Of a stretch of DNA of 64,000 nt, positions 46,682 to 56,267 are shown piece after piece. The DNA is from Nostoc sp. UHCC 0302 (lineage in GTDB: Bacteria > Cyanobacteriota > Cyanobacteriia > Cyanobacteriales > Nostocaceae), in assembly GCF_038096175.1 (NCBI RefSeq), contig NZ_CP151099.1, forward strand, positions 2,172,501 to 2,236,500. Reading direction: 5' to 3'. The notes beneath the pieces were generated by a model. The model was not told the origin of the DNA. It did not search any database and worked only from the letters and a program-made list of their open reading frames with translations. Every line of letters starts with the position of its first letter. Position 1 is the first letter of the stretch. The position numbers were made by a program, and so were the translations under genes.

Positions 46682-47245
46682 ATGCCTGATCTATCAAATT
46701 TACGAGTAGCAGTCATTGCTACTGATGGCTTTGAGGAATCGGAACTAACTGAACCAGTACGTGCTTTAAAAGAAGCTGGTGCAACTGTAGAAGTTTTGTC
46801 AGCCAAACTAGGGCAAATACAAGCATTTCGTCATTTTGACAAAAGTATTACAGTCAACGTTGACCGGGTAATTGACGATGCACAGCCCGAAGAGTATGAC
46901 GCAGTGTTGTTGCCAGGAGGCGCTCTGAATGCAGATACCCTGAGAATGGGGCCAAAAGTCCAATCATTCTTGCAAAAGATTCAGGAACAAGGTAAGCCTA
47001 TTGCCGCTATTTGTCATGCCGCCTGGGAATTAGTTTCAGCCGGCTTAGTGCGAGGACGGACGCTCACGAGTTACTACACGATTCAAGACGACATTCGCAA
47101 TGCAGGCGGTAACTGGCTAGATCGAGAAGTGGTTGTCGAAGGTAATTGGGTAACAAGCCGACAACCGAGTGACATTCCAGCGTTTAATGGCGAAATGCTC
47201 AATTTGTTTTCGCAGTTCAAACCTTCTGTTGCTGGCGCTCGTTGA
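46682..47245 (+). CDS. DJ-1/PfpI family protein
   Basis: 187 residues. Nucleophile-elbow Cys in 'PIAAICHAAWEL' near 109, with Glu in 'GFEESEL' near 18, as in PfpI-type enzymes (protease/deglycase-like, glyoxalase III-like). Cytoplasmic and stress-linked in many bacteria. GAGAGG precedes the ATG and 33 bases separate it from the TPP enzyme, so they are probably cotranscribed. Full length for the family. Confidence 0.9.
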   Translation: MPDLSNLRVAVIATDGFEESELTEPVRALKEAGATVEVLSAKLGQIQAFRHFDKSITVNVDRVIDDAQPEEYDAVLLPGGALNADTLRMGPKVQSFLQKIQEQGKPIAAICHAAWELVSAGLVRGRTLTSYYTIQDDIRNAGGNWLDREVVVEGNWVTSRQPSDIPAFNGEMLNLFSQFKPSVAGAR

Positions 47246-47278
47246 AGGGATTGAGGATTGGGGATTGGGGACACTTCT

Positions 47279-47357
47279 CTACGAGAGGCTGCGCCCTAAG
47301 CGTAGCTATGCCGCAGGCTTTACGACAAGCGGTAGTTGAGCGCAGTCGAAACTCAGT
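47279..47357 (+). repeat. Dispersed GC-rich repeat, copy 2
   Basis: Same 80-base element and orientation as 2261-2340 (about five or six substitutions and one base shorter). It follows the PfpI gene and a GGGGATT-type repeat at 47255-47272. Confidence 0.8.
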
Positions 47358-47389
47358 GCATCGCTGGGGATTGAGCATTTGTTATTTTT

Positions 47390-47422
47390 CCCCCTGCTCC
47401 CCTGCTCCCCTGCCCCCTTGCC
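47390..47422 (+). repeat. CTCCCCTG simple repeat
   Basis: About three octamers (CCCCCTGCTCCCCTGCTCCC...). The same sequence type appears in frame inside the hybrid kinase (20153-20194) and the P-type ATPase (39600-39645). Confidence 0.75.
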
Positions 47423-47461
47423 TTCCCTTCTCCTCCGTCATCAAATAAGGGAATGAAATTT

Positions 47462-47665
47462 ATGCCTTACAAACAGATTGCAGACTTACCAGATTCAGTT
47501 AAAGACAACCTACCCAAGCACGCCCAAGAAATTTTTCGGGCTGCATTTAACAGTGCTGAAGAACAATATGGCGAAGAAGAAACTGCTTTTCGTGTTGCTT
47601 GGAGCGCAGTAAAGCGTGATTACGAAAAAGGCGAGGATGAGCAATGGCATAAAAAGCCAGAGTAG
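47462..47665 (+). CDS. chaB: ChaB family protein
   Basis: 67 residues starting 'MPYKQIADLPDSVKDNLPKHAQEIF'. The ChaB signature continues with 'AFNSAEEQYGEEETAFRVAWSAVKRDYEK'. E. coli ChaB is a small protein next to the ChaA Na+(Ca2+)/H+ antiporter, and its role is uncertain. No ChaA is adjacent here. Start at ATG 47462 because AAGGGA lies nine bases upstream; ATG 47453 would sit on it. Confidence 0.9.
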   Translation: MPYKQIADLPDSVKDNLPKHAQEIFRAAFNSAEEQYGEEETAFRVAWSAVKRDYEKGEDEQWHKKPE

Positions 47666-47727
47666 CTCGGCAGAATTTTCTTGATGCAAAACAAAAAAAA
47701 GCTTTACTTTACAGAGGAGAAATTCTA

Positions 47728-48300
47728 ATGATGAATAAACAAAAAATTGTCATGGCTGCGCTTGTAGCCTTCGGGATGTTCACTGCTATCTCTGGGCAAC
47801 AGATAACTCAAGCTCAATCTAATCAAACTCCAACTAGATCAACTCAGAACGCTATCAATGCTTCAGATCGGCAATTTGCGATCGAAGCTGCTCGCGGTGG
47901 TAAGGCAGAAGTGGAGCTTGGGCAACTGGCATTGCAAAAGGCAGCAAACGATGATGTGAAACAGTTTGGACAGCAGATGGTTCAAGAGCATACGCAAGCA
48001 AACAATGAACTTAAACAATTAGCTGCCCAAAAGGGTATCACTCTTCCCAAAGATGTTGGTGCAGAAAATAAAGAAGTAAAAGCTAAACTATCAAAGCTAT
48101 CTGGTACAGCTTTTGACCAAGCATACATGAATCAGATGGTGAAGGATCATGCGAAGACTGTATCCTTATTTCAGCGCGAGGCAGAGCAAGGACAAGATGA
48201 GGACTTGAAAGCTTGGGCAACTAAAACTTTGCCAACTCTTCAAGAGCATTTGCAGAGGGCCAACGCCATCAAAACTCAGCTGACTGCAACTACTAAGTAA
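47728..48300 (+). CDS. DUF4142 exported protein
   Basis: 190 residues with an N-terminal Sec-type signal (~1-30; 'IVMAALVAFGMFTAISG'), then a helical domain 'FAIEAARGGKAEVELGQLALQKA', '..QFGQQMVQEHTQANNELKQLA..', typical of DUF4142, a ferritin-like or helical-bundle family. No clear metal ligands. Likely periplasmic, of unknown function, often stress-induced. GGAGA lies seven bases upstream; ATG at 47728 or 47731. Confidence 0.85.
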   Translation: MMNKQKIVMAALVAFGMFTAISGQQITQAQSNQTPTRSTQNAINASDRQFAIEAARGGKAEVELGQLALQKAANDDVKQFGQQMVQEHTQANNELKQLAAQKGITLPKDVGAENKEVKAKLSKLSGTAFDQAYMNQMVKDHAKTVSLFQREAEQGQDEDLKAWATKTLPTLQEHLQRANAIKTQLTATTK

Positions 48301-48445
48301 GTCAATAACGCGATCGCCATTACCAAGGTAATATGGATAGACGAAAATAAATTGCTACTTATGTAAATTGCGATCGCTTTAAGATTATTTATAGTATGTA
48401 GATGCCACTCAGGTATCTACATATTGCTTACTTTACCTTTTATAT

Positions 48446-48961
48446 ATGAATTACCTTGTTGCAGTACTACCAGACCGAAAACAAGCAGAAGCAGCCTACT
48501 CTGCTCTTGAAGAAGCAGGCTTCCCAATTTCACAAGTCAATATTTTGGGCAACGGCTATATGAGTGCTGATGAATTTGGACTCAAAGATCCCGGCAAGCA
48601 AGCCCGTAAACAGAAAAATCTGCTTTTCTATTGGCTTGTACCCTTTGGATTTGTAGCAGGTTACGCCTTCAATTTCCTGACAAACATTGAAATTTTTCCT
48701 GAATTTAACGAAATTGGGAATCACATTAGTGCTGGTTTTTTAGGAGGTATAGCTGGTGCGCTAGGCGCTGGTCTACTTGGTGGAGGAATTGGTGAAAAAG
48801 TTTCTAGCGGCAATATTTTACCTTATCGTAATCGTCTAGATGCTGGCAAATATTTAATTCTGGTTCATGGAAATGAAGATTTAACACAGGAAGCTACTCG
48901 TGTACTGTATCAATTTGAACCGGAAAATCTTCAAAGATATACAGAATCAAGTGTTAAATAA
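48446..48961 (+). CDS. Gly-rich membrane protein, general-stress 17M-like
   Basis: 171 residues. N-terminal ferredoxin-like segment ('MNYLVAVLPDRKQAEAAYSALEEAGFPISQVNILG') and a central glycine-rich membrane hairpin ('LGGIAGALGAGLLGGGIGEKV', ~103-125; another helix ~53-75), then 'AGKYLILVHGNEDLTQEA'. This pattern is common in bacterial stress-induced membrane proteins. Function unknown. Last gene of the 43-49 kb stress series. Confidence 0.65.
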   Translation: MNYLVAVLPDRKQAEAAYSALEEAGFPISQVNILGNGYMSADEFGLKDPGKQARKQKNLLFYWLVPFGFVAGYAFNFLTNIEIFPEFNEIGNHISAGFLGGIAGALGAGLLGGGIGEKVSSGNILPYRNRLDAGKYLILVHGNEDLTQEATRVLYQFEPENLQRYTESSVK

Positions 48962-49341
48962 TTGAATAATACAAAGTAAATTAACTACCACCAATTGCGA
49001 GGAGCAATATGGTGGGGCCTTTTAAAGCCCAGCCTTTACTCGCTTAAGTGTTAAATAACTATGATTTGTAGCTCAGATAACCTACAAATATGCAGCCAGC
49101 TTACTGAATATACTAATGATACTAGCAACGCTGAGAATTCTGACTGCTGACTCTTGAATCCTAAATTATTATCAATTGACAGTTGACAATTGGTTTATTC
49201 AAGGTTAAAAACCTACCCTTCAAAGGAGAAAAAGAGAAAAATTTTCCTTTGAGCAATCCTCTCACTTCAAGAGAGAGGTGCTTGTTAAATGTCAATTGTA
49301 CATTCTTGAAAGAAATATTTCGAGTAGTTGAGATTCCGTAA
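48962..49341. other. Intergenic region
   Basis: About 380 bases; a small hairpin GGGGCCTTTTAAAGCCC near 49015 and a TCAAAGGA/TCCTTTGA pair near 49217-49252; no gene. Confidence 0.45.
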
Positions 49342-49911
49342 ATTAATATTCGCCAAACAGACCAGCAAGCAGTTGTCGTCAAATTGTTAAAACGCGAGTA
49401 TCCAACCTTCAGCGAATTGTTACAGTTCCGCAACCAATATACGATCGCCAAGAACTTAGATATTTCAGGTATCGTACATCCCTTCAGTTTAGAAACTTAC
49501 CACAATGGTTATGCCCTGGTGATGGAAGATTTTGGGGGCATTTCCCTAAAAGACTATTGTCTCTCCCATCCACTGACACTAACAGAGTTTTTAGCGATCG
49601 CCCTGAATCAATTAAAGGAAACAGGCACAATAGAACCGTTTGAGATTGGACAACGAGATTTGTGCGATCGCTTCCTCATTCCTGAAAAATTATACGGTCG
49701 AAAAAATGAAGTTGAGCAACTACTAGCAGCCTTTGAACGAGTTTCTCAAGGAAACAGCGAACTCATGTTAGTCGCTGGTTTTTCAGGTATTGGTAAAACT
49801 GCTGTAATTAACGAGATTCATAAACCCATCGTCCGTCAACAGGGCTGTTTTATAAAAGATAAATTTGACCAATTTAACCGGAATATTCCCTTTTCAGCAT
49901 TAAGTTTTTAA
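49342..49911 (+). pseudogene. Remnant of a multidomain Ser/Thr kinase-ATPase signalling protein
   Basis: The frame 'RQTDQQAVVVKLLKREYPTF', '..GIVHPFSLETYHNGYALVMEDFGGISL' matches the N-lobe of the kinase domain in large cyanobacterial kinase/AAA/GAF/histidine-kinase proteins. It then jumps to 'FLIPEKLYGRKNEVEQLLAAFERV' and Walker A 'AGFSGIGKTAV' of their ATPase domain. The kinase C-lobe and everything past the ATPase start are missing, and there is no proper start (TAA just upstream). A decayed fragment with an internal deletion. Confidence 0.8.
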
Positions 49912-50289
49912 TGGGTGATTTTAATCACGCAAGTTGTTTGAGTCTCGTAACTTTGTCATACTTAAGTGTTTTTTCTAATGACAGGATACAGTTACGTGAG
50001 CTTTCTTACTTTTCAGACATCCTCTGAATTCTATTGTAATTTTGCAGCTAAATTTACTTGTTTAGATAGCATTCTGGACATTATACTTCCGTAGCAGTTC
50101 CCAAAATTCTCACTAGTGGAAATTGGAAAACGTAACATTATTTCTAGCTTCACATCAATCACGTGCCATTGACAGCCACAAAAGTTATCTCGTAACATTC
50201 AACATTCCTTCTTCTGTGATTTGCATTTCAAAATACAAATCTACCGAGCGCGATAATGCCTAATGGTACAATAACAGAAGCATGAAAGC
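49912..50289. other. Intergenic region
   Basis: About 380 AT-rich bases, possibly decayed 3' part of the preceding remnant; no frame or hairpin recognised. Confidence 0.4.
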
Positions 50290-51144
50290 GTGAATACAAA
50301 ACTTCTCATTTCTCCTCAAGAGCTTAGGTCTCTGTTAGCCCAGAACTCATTGCAAACTGTGGTTATCGATACGCGGAATCAAGAAGATTATGCTATTTCT
50401 CATATTCCTCAATCCATAAATATTAGAGATTTTTTCACCTATCTTTTAGAGAATTCCTTCCCAACAGGATTAAATAAATTGCAAGAGTATTTTGCACAAA
50501 TTATGAGCAAGGTAGGAATATCTGGTGCAGAATGGCTAATTGTTTATGAAGACACTTTAAATGAAGGTTATGGTCAATCTTGTCGAGCAGCTTTCTTACT
50601 GAAGTATTTGGGTTGCGCTCAGGTATCTATCTTACACGGAGGATATAGAGCATGGCTCAGGGCGGGATTACCTATTACCGATGAAGTACCATTACGTGAA
50701 AGTAGCATATTTAGATTGCATCCCAACCTTGACATGATGGTGACTACCACCGAGATGTTGCAAGCAATTGACAATCCAGCAATTATTAAATTAGATGTGC
50801 GCGATCGCTCCGAATGGCTTGGGTTGAGTTCTTCTCCTTACAACCCTGATTTTTGTCCTCGCAAAGGTAGAATCCCTAACGCTGTATGGCTAGAATGGCA
50901 TCGTTTGATGACATCTGAGTTGGAAATCTCGATGTTTCGCTCAAAAGCGGAAATCTTAGAAATTTGTCAATCTGTAGGTATTACTTCCGACTCTATTGTC
51001 TACGTTTACTGTTTTAAAGGTTCTAGGGCGGCGAATACTCAGATTGCTCTGCAAATGGCAGGAATTTATGCCAGAAATTATTTTGGGTCTTGGAATGAAT
51101 GGTCTCGCGACTTTTCACTACCGATTAATAGCAGACTAATCTGA
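50290..51144 (+). CDS. Sulfurtransferase with two rhodanese domains
   Basis: 284 residues. N-terminal inactive rhodanese module (~1-135; 'VVIDTRNQEDYAISHIPQSINI') and C-terminal active module (~150-280) with catalytic Cys loop 'VYCFKGSRAANT'. This is thiosulfate or 3-mercaptopyruvate sulfurtransferase type, cytosolic. Start is GTG at 50290; an ATG at 50282 runs into TGA. Ribosome-binding site weak. It faces the NRPS gene convergently across 186 bases. Confidence 0.88.
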   Translation: MNTKLLISPQELRSLLAQNSLQTVVIDTRNQEDYAISHIPQSINIRDFFTYLLENSFPTGLNKLQEYFAQIMSKVGISGAEWLIVYEDTLNEGYGQSCRAAFLLKYLGCAQVSILHGGYRAWLRAGLPITDEVPLRESSIFRLHPNLDMMVTTTEMLQAIDNPAIIKLDVRDRSEWLGLSSSPYNPDFCPRKGRIPNAVWLEWHRLMTSELEISMFRSKAEILEICQSVGITSDSIVYVYCFKGSRAANTQIALQMAGIYARNYFGSWNEWSRDFSLPINSRLI

Positions 51145-51330
51145 TTCATTGGATAATTTTTAACGAAAAGCCAGAAATTGGAATTGTCTGAACATTTTTT
51201 GACTTTTTTATTGTCCCTGCCCTTATGCAAATGAAATGATACAGAGTTGCACTCAAAGTATAGTTCTTTTTCTCCTGACTCCTGACTTCTGTCCACTGCC
51301 CACTGTCCACTAACTCCTTCTGTACTACTA

Positions 51331-54300
51331 CTAACGCTCCTTGCTCTCTTTGTTTAAGGAAGATAACTTAATCCGCCGACTTTCACGTGATAATGGTACT
51401 AAAACTGGCGCTTGACTTTGAGCATTACTTTCTTTCAAGCTTTCCACTATTTTAGATATTTGTGCAATTGTTGGTGCTTCAAATACGCTACGCAAAGGCA
51501 ACTCCACACGTAAGGCATCGCGCACTCTAGAGACAAGCTGAGTTGCCAGTAATGAATGACCGCCTAATTCAAAGAAATTGTCATAAATTCCTACGCGCTT
51601 AAGTCCTAAAATCTCAGCAAAAATTTTCACCAGCACTTGTTCCCCAGGAGTCCGAGGTGCAATGTAATTTTCAGGTAATTGGGGCTGAATTGCATCATAG
51701 AATGCTCTTAAGGCGCGACGATTGACTTTACCATTAGCTGTTAAAGGTAAAGATTCTAATACTACAAAAGCTGATGGCATCATGTACTCAGGCAGTTTTT
51801 GTGCTATGTAAGTCTGCAACTGTGGCACTAGCTGACGCGCAGCTTTGGCTTGTAAGGGATTATTAGCGTAAGATTGCCAGGGACGAGAGTGAGCCGTGCT
51901 ATGAGGAAAAATAGTTTTATTACTTATTCTATCTTGCCTAACAAAAACCACATCATAGCATCCTTCAATACTTGAATGTGACCAGTTAATCTCAACTTTG
52001 TAAGGTATATCCAGCGTATACCAATCTTCTGGTTCTACTCCTAAATTTTCGAGTTCTTGCAATGCTTTACGCATTTGACCTACAGTTTTAAAACTTTCTA
52101 CATCTGATAGCCATTCTGCTGTTTTAACAGCTGCCATCACCCGCACATTAGGTACATTATTAATACATAATATTTCTGGTTGAGACTCAATTAATAGCTG
52201 ACGTACTGCTGACACTGTTAAATTATCTTCAGACCAGTTCAACACTGAAGATAATTCAGTAGTATTAATAGTTTCGCCGCCAATATGAAGAATCACATTG
52301 TATCGAAATTGTGTTAATTCATTGCGTTCGCGTCCCCGCAACAGTTGAATTTGTACATGGCTAATCTGGGGAAAATATTGCTTTATTGCACTAAAAAAAG
52401 CTGGGTCAATTACCAGCTCTGTTTCTTGAAAAATTTGCATTTGAACCCGTTGCTGCAACTCGGAACGGGTGAGGGAAGGTTCAGCTTGATACAGTTGCAC
52501 TGATGCATGGAAAGCTTGCAAGAGTGAAAGATGACGCACATCTCCGATGAAGATAAAGCCACCCGGCGCAGTTGCCTTAACAGCACCTTCTAATACACTA
52601 ATCAAATAATTAATAGTAGGAAAATATTGTACAACTGAGTTCAGAATTACTACATCAAAAGCTGCTGTTTCTACTTTATCGAAGTCAGTAGCCATTTGCT
52701 GATACAGCGTTACCTGCGGCATTTCGTGTTTTTCTAACTGCTGCTGAATGTAGTTAAGTGAAACTGGGGAAAAGTCTGTTCCACAATATTTAGTGCAGTG
52801 AGGTGCAATTCTAAATAGAATTAAACCTGTTCCACAACCAATTTCTAACACTCGCTGGGGTTGCAAAGCCAAAATTTGCTCGACTTGGTTATTCACCCAC
52901 TCACGCATCTGCTCTATTGGAATAGGCTGATTTGTGTAACTACTGTTCCAACCGACAAAATTGGATGTTGCATCTGAATTAGCAGTAGGTTGATTATAAG
53001 TTTCGTTATAGAGCATCTGCCATTGCAAAACTTGCTCATTCTGCAATTGCATTAATTGCACATTCTCCTGCTCACTGCTGTATTCAGCTTTTGCTACCAC
53101 ATAAGCTACTAGGCGTTTTTCCTCTTGATTTTCATGAATTATTACTACAGTTTGATGTACTGCTGGATGCTGAGTCAGCACTGCTTCAATCTCGCCCAAC
53201 TCAATGCGGTAGCCACGGATTTTTACCTGCTCGTCGAGGCGACCTAAAAATTCAATATTGCCATCTACTCGATAGCGAACTAAATCGCCTGTTTTATAAA
53301 GTCGTGCCTTTAACTTATTAGTCAAAGAATGAAAAATAAAGCATTCAGCAGTTAAAGCAGGACGATTTAAATAACCCCTTGCCAATCCATCACTACTTAT
53401 ATATAACTCTCCTGAAACGCCAATAGGTACAGGTTGTAAATGTTTATCTAATATGTAAACTTGTGTATTATTAACGGGGCGACCAATTGTAGGTGCTACA
53501 TTATCGTTATTCTTCAGAAAAATATGACCGGAAGTTGTCACAACTGTATTTTCAGTTGGGCCATAATTATTAATTACCTGGAAAGGATGGGAAGGTAAAG
53601 GATATTGATTTAGTTTGTCTCCACCTATAAGTAATATTCGTAAAGCTGCGTCGTGAGGAAAATCTAATAATAAAAACTTCTCTGCTATAGGTGTTGGTAA
53701 GAAAGAAATTGTGATTTTTTGCGATATTAACCAATCTCGGAGATATTCAGGCGATCGCCTGATTTTATCAGCTACAATATAGATACTTGCTCCTGCACTA
53801 AGATAAGGCCAAATTTCCCAACCGCAAGCATCAAATGCAATCCCAGCAATCTGCGTTACTCGGTCAATATGTGAAACTGCAAAAGCTTTTTGATGCCAAA
53901 ATATTAGATTTAACAATCCTCTATGTTCAATTTGTACGCCTTTAGGCTTTCCTGTTGAACCGGAGGTATAAACGACATAAGCAAGGTTATCTACTGCAAC
54001 TTCGCTAATAAGATTATCTTCAATTTCTTGAGCAATAATTTCCCAGTCTTTATCTAAACAGATTACCTGTGAATTATAGTTACTCAGACGTTTCAGCCAT
54101 CGCTCGTGAGTTAATAAAACTGAGACTTGAGCATCTGCAAGCATAAAATTCAAATGTTCAGATGGATAGCTGGGGTCTAGAGGTACATAAGCTCCACCTG
54201 CTTTCAGGATACCCAACATCCCGATTACCATATCAAAAGAGCGTTCTAAACAAAGTCCTACTAAAACTTCGGCTTTAACTCCTAATTTTTTGAGATAATA

Positions 54301-56043
54301 TGCAAGTTTGTTACTACGTATATTTAACTCTTTATAGCTGAGTTGTTCATCGCCAAATACTAGGGCAGTTGCATCAGGATTCTGTTTTGCAACGCTCTCA
54401 AATAACTGATGTATACACTTATCTTGAGGATAATCTAACTGAGTATTATTCCATTCAACTAATAATTTATGTAACTCAGCTTCGTTTAAAAGCGGTAATT
54501 GGGCAATTCGCTGTTCTGGATTTGCAACTATACCTTCCAGTAATATTTGGAAATGCCCTAACATCCTGGTAATAGTAGCCTCATCAAATAAATCAGTACT
54601 GTAAATTACAAACCCACTAATTGCTTCTGAACTATCTACCCATAAACCATTTTGAGGATTTGGCTCCCAGAGGTGGAACTCCAAATCAAAGCGTGTTGTT
54701 TCCGTATCAAATGGTAGCGGGCTTAAAGTTAAACCAGTTAACTCTAATGATGACATAGGCGCATTTTGTAATGCAAACACCACTTGAAATAGCGGATTTT
54801 GATTCAAATTACGCTCTGGATGCAGCTCTTCTACGAGTTTTTCAAAAGGCAAATCTTGATGAGCATAAGCCCCTAAAGCTACCTCTTTGACTCGACTCAA
54901 TAATTCTCGAAAAGTTGGGTTTCCAGTTAAATCGGTACGCAGAACTAAGCTATTGACAAAAAAACCAATTAATCCCTCAAGTTCACTACGATTGCGATTG
55001 GCAATGGGTGAACCAATAGCAATATCTTCTTGTTGTGTGTAGCGGTAAAGTAAAACTTTAAATGCTGCTAGTAGAGTTATAAATAAAGTTACCCCTTCTT
55101 GCTGTCCGAGAGCTAAAAGTGCTTTGCTCAAACTTTTTGATAATTGCAGAGGTTGCCTTGCACCCTGGTAAGTTTGAACAGCTAATCTTGGTCTATCGGT
55201 TGGCAGTTTTAATATAGATATACCGTCTAATTGCTTCTGCCAGTAATCGAGTTGCTTTTCTAATACTTCCCCCTGCAACCATTGGCGTTGCCAGTATGCA
55301 AAGTCTGCATATTGGATTGTAAGTTTCGGCAGAGGAGAAGGCTGATTGCTACTAAAGGCTGTGTAAAGTGCTGCTATCTCTTGAATCAGCACTCCAATAG
55401 ACCAACCATCAGAAACAATGTGGTGCATATTCAGCAGCAGGATGTATTGTGTCTCATCCAACTGCAAAAGTTTTACTTGCAGCAATGAATCAGTTGATAA
55501 ATTGAACGGACGTTGAGCTTCTTGATTAGTGAATTGTCGTGCTTGTATTTCTCGTTCGGCTTGTGGCAATTGCCGTAAATCTATTATTGGTAAAGTAATA
55601 GTTAGCTTAGGATTAATTACCTGAACTGGTTGCCCGGACTGTATAACAAAAGTGGTACGTAAAGCTTCGTGTCGTCGGACAATTTCGTTAAAAGTTTGCT
55701 CAAGCGCGGCTTTATTAAGCAAACCTGTTAAATGTAGAGCTATTGGAATGTTATAGAAAGGATTATTAGGGATTAATTGGTCAAGAAACCATAGCCGTTG
55801 TTGAGCAAAGGAGAGGGGAAGATTTCCTGACCGCGAAATAGGTGAGAGAGGTTTAAAGATGTGGTTGTTAGTACGATTAGTTGCTTTTAAAAATTCAATA
55901 ATTTCTGTTTTACGCTCTTGAATTTCTGTACGTAGTTCTGCCGTAATAGTTCCTTCAGGCGCGTTACAGCGAAACTTTTCACCATCAATAAAAACTTGAA
56001 TATCTAAGCTGCGAAGATGAGATAAAAACTCAACCGTATTCAA
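51331..56043 (-). CDS. Non-ribosomal peptide synthetase module: docking-C-A-MT-PCP
   Basis: About 1570 residues. TubC-type N-terminal docking domain (~1-50; 'TVEFLSHLRSLDIQVFIDG'), condensation domain with 'MHHIVSDGWS' (~208), adenylation domain with 'YTSGSTGKPKG' (~699), SAM methyltransferase inserted after A8 with 'LEIGCGTGL' (~1064), A10 'TANGKVNRR', and a PCP with 'GGHSLLATQ' (Ser ~1496). No epimerase or thioesterase. The ten-residue pocket I read is DAWFLGNVVK, a published leucine code, so N-methyl-Leu is predicted. Start is TTG 56043: AGAGGTG lies five bases upstream, and homology begins there. The docking domain implies an upstream partner synthetase. Confidence 0.93.
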   Translation of the reverse strand: MNTVEFLSHLRSLDIQVFIDGEKFRCNAPEGTITAELRTEIQERKTEIIEFLKATNRTNNHIFKPLSPISRSGNLPLSFAQQRLWFLDQLIPNNPFYNIPIALHLTGLLNKAALEQTFNEIVRRHEALRTTFVIQSGQPVQVINPKLTITLPIIDLRQLPQAEREIQARQFTNQEAQRPFNLSTDSLLQVKLLQLDETQYILLLNMHHIVSDGWSIGVLIQEIAALYTAFSSNQPSPLPKLTIQYADFAYWQRQWLQGEVLEKQLDYWQKQLDGISILKLPTDRPRLAVQTYQGARQPLQLSKSLSKALLALGQQEGVTLFITLLAAFKVLLYRYTQQEDIAIGSPIANRNRSELEGLIGFFVNSLVLRTDLTGNPTFRELLSRVKEVALGAYAHQDLPFEKLVEELHPERNLNQNPLFQVVFALQNAPMSSLELTGLTLSPLPFDTETTRFDLEFHLWEPNPQNGLWVDSSEAISGFVIYSTDLFDEATITRMLGHFQILLEGIVANPEQRIAQLPLLNEAELHKLLVEWNNTQLDYPQDKCIHQLFESVAKQNPDATALVFGDEQLSYKELNIRSNKLAYYLKKLGVKAEVLVGLCLERSFDMVIGMLGILKAGGAYVPLDPSYPSEHLNFMLADAQVSVLLTHERWLKRLSNYNSQVICLDKDWEIIAQEIEDNLISEVAVDNLAYVVYTSGSTGKPKGVQIEHRGLLNLIFWHQKAFAVSHIDRVTQIAGIAFDACGWEIWPYLSAGASIYIVADKIRRSPEYLRDWLISQKITISFLPTPIAEKFLLLDFPHDAALRILLIGGDKLNQYPLPSHPFQVINNYGPTENTVVTTSGHIFLKNNDNVAPTIGRPVNNTQVYILDKHLQPVPIGVSGELYISSDGLARGYLNRPALTAECFIFHSLTNKLKARLYKTGDLVRYRVDGNIEFLGRLDEQVKIRGYRIELGEIEAVLTQHPAVHQTVVIIHENQEEKRLVAYVVAKAEYSSEQENVQLMQLQNEQVLQWQMLYNETYNQPTANSDATSNFVGWNSSYTNQPIPIEQMREWVNNQVEQILALQPQRVLEIGCGTGLILFRIAPHCTKYCGTDFSPVSLNYIQQQLEKHEMPQVTLYQQMATDFDKVETAAFDVVILNSVVQYFPTINYLISVLEGAVKATAPGGFIFIGDVRHLSLLQAFHASVQLYQAEPSLTRSELQQRVQMQIFQETELVIDPAFFSAIKQYFPQISHVQIQLLRGRERNELTQFRYNVILHIGGETINTTELSSVLNWSEDNLTVSAVRQLLIESQPEILCINNVPNVRVMAAVKTAEWLSDVESFKTVGQMRKALQELENLGVEPEDWYTLDIPYKVEINWSHSSIEGCYDVVFVRQDRISNKTIFPHSTAHSRPWQSYANNPLQAKAARQLVPQLQTYIAQKLPEYMMPSAFVVLESLPLTANGKVNRRALRAFYDAIQPQLPENYIAPRTPGEQVLVKIFAEILGLKRVGIYDNFFELGGHSLLATQLVSRVRDALRVELPLRSVFEAPTIAQISKIVESLKESNAQSQAPVLVPLSRESRRIKLSSLNKESKER

Positions 56044-56267
56044 AATTACACCTCTTCGCAATTGTTGTAACTTACAGCAGATTTCAATAAGTTTATTAAC
56101 TTGATAGCTGTTTTTGCCATTTTATACTGTTTATTAACTAACCCAGCATTTTTATCACACTCATAACACTGTATAAATCAATCTTGGGAGTGAAAGTTGG
56201 ACGATTATTACTGTGGTATGAAGCTAAAAGACAACGCAGTTAACAAGGTATCGCAAGGTTTAGGCTC
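56044..56267. other. Divergent spacer between NRPS and hydrolase
   Basis: 224 bases between two divergent genes, so it must carry promoters for both. AT-rich. I see no operator or clear -10/-35 set. Confidence 0.4.

Noticed and set aside
49161-49451. Leftward 96-residue frame
   Set aside because: Antisense to the kinase remnant and composed of repeat-like sequence; no Shine-Dalgarno.
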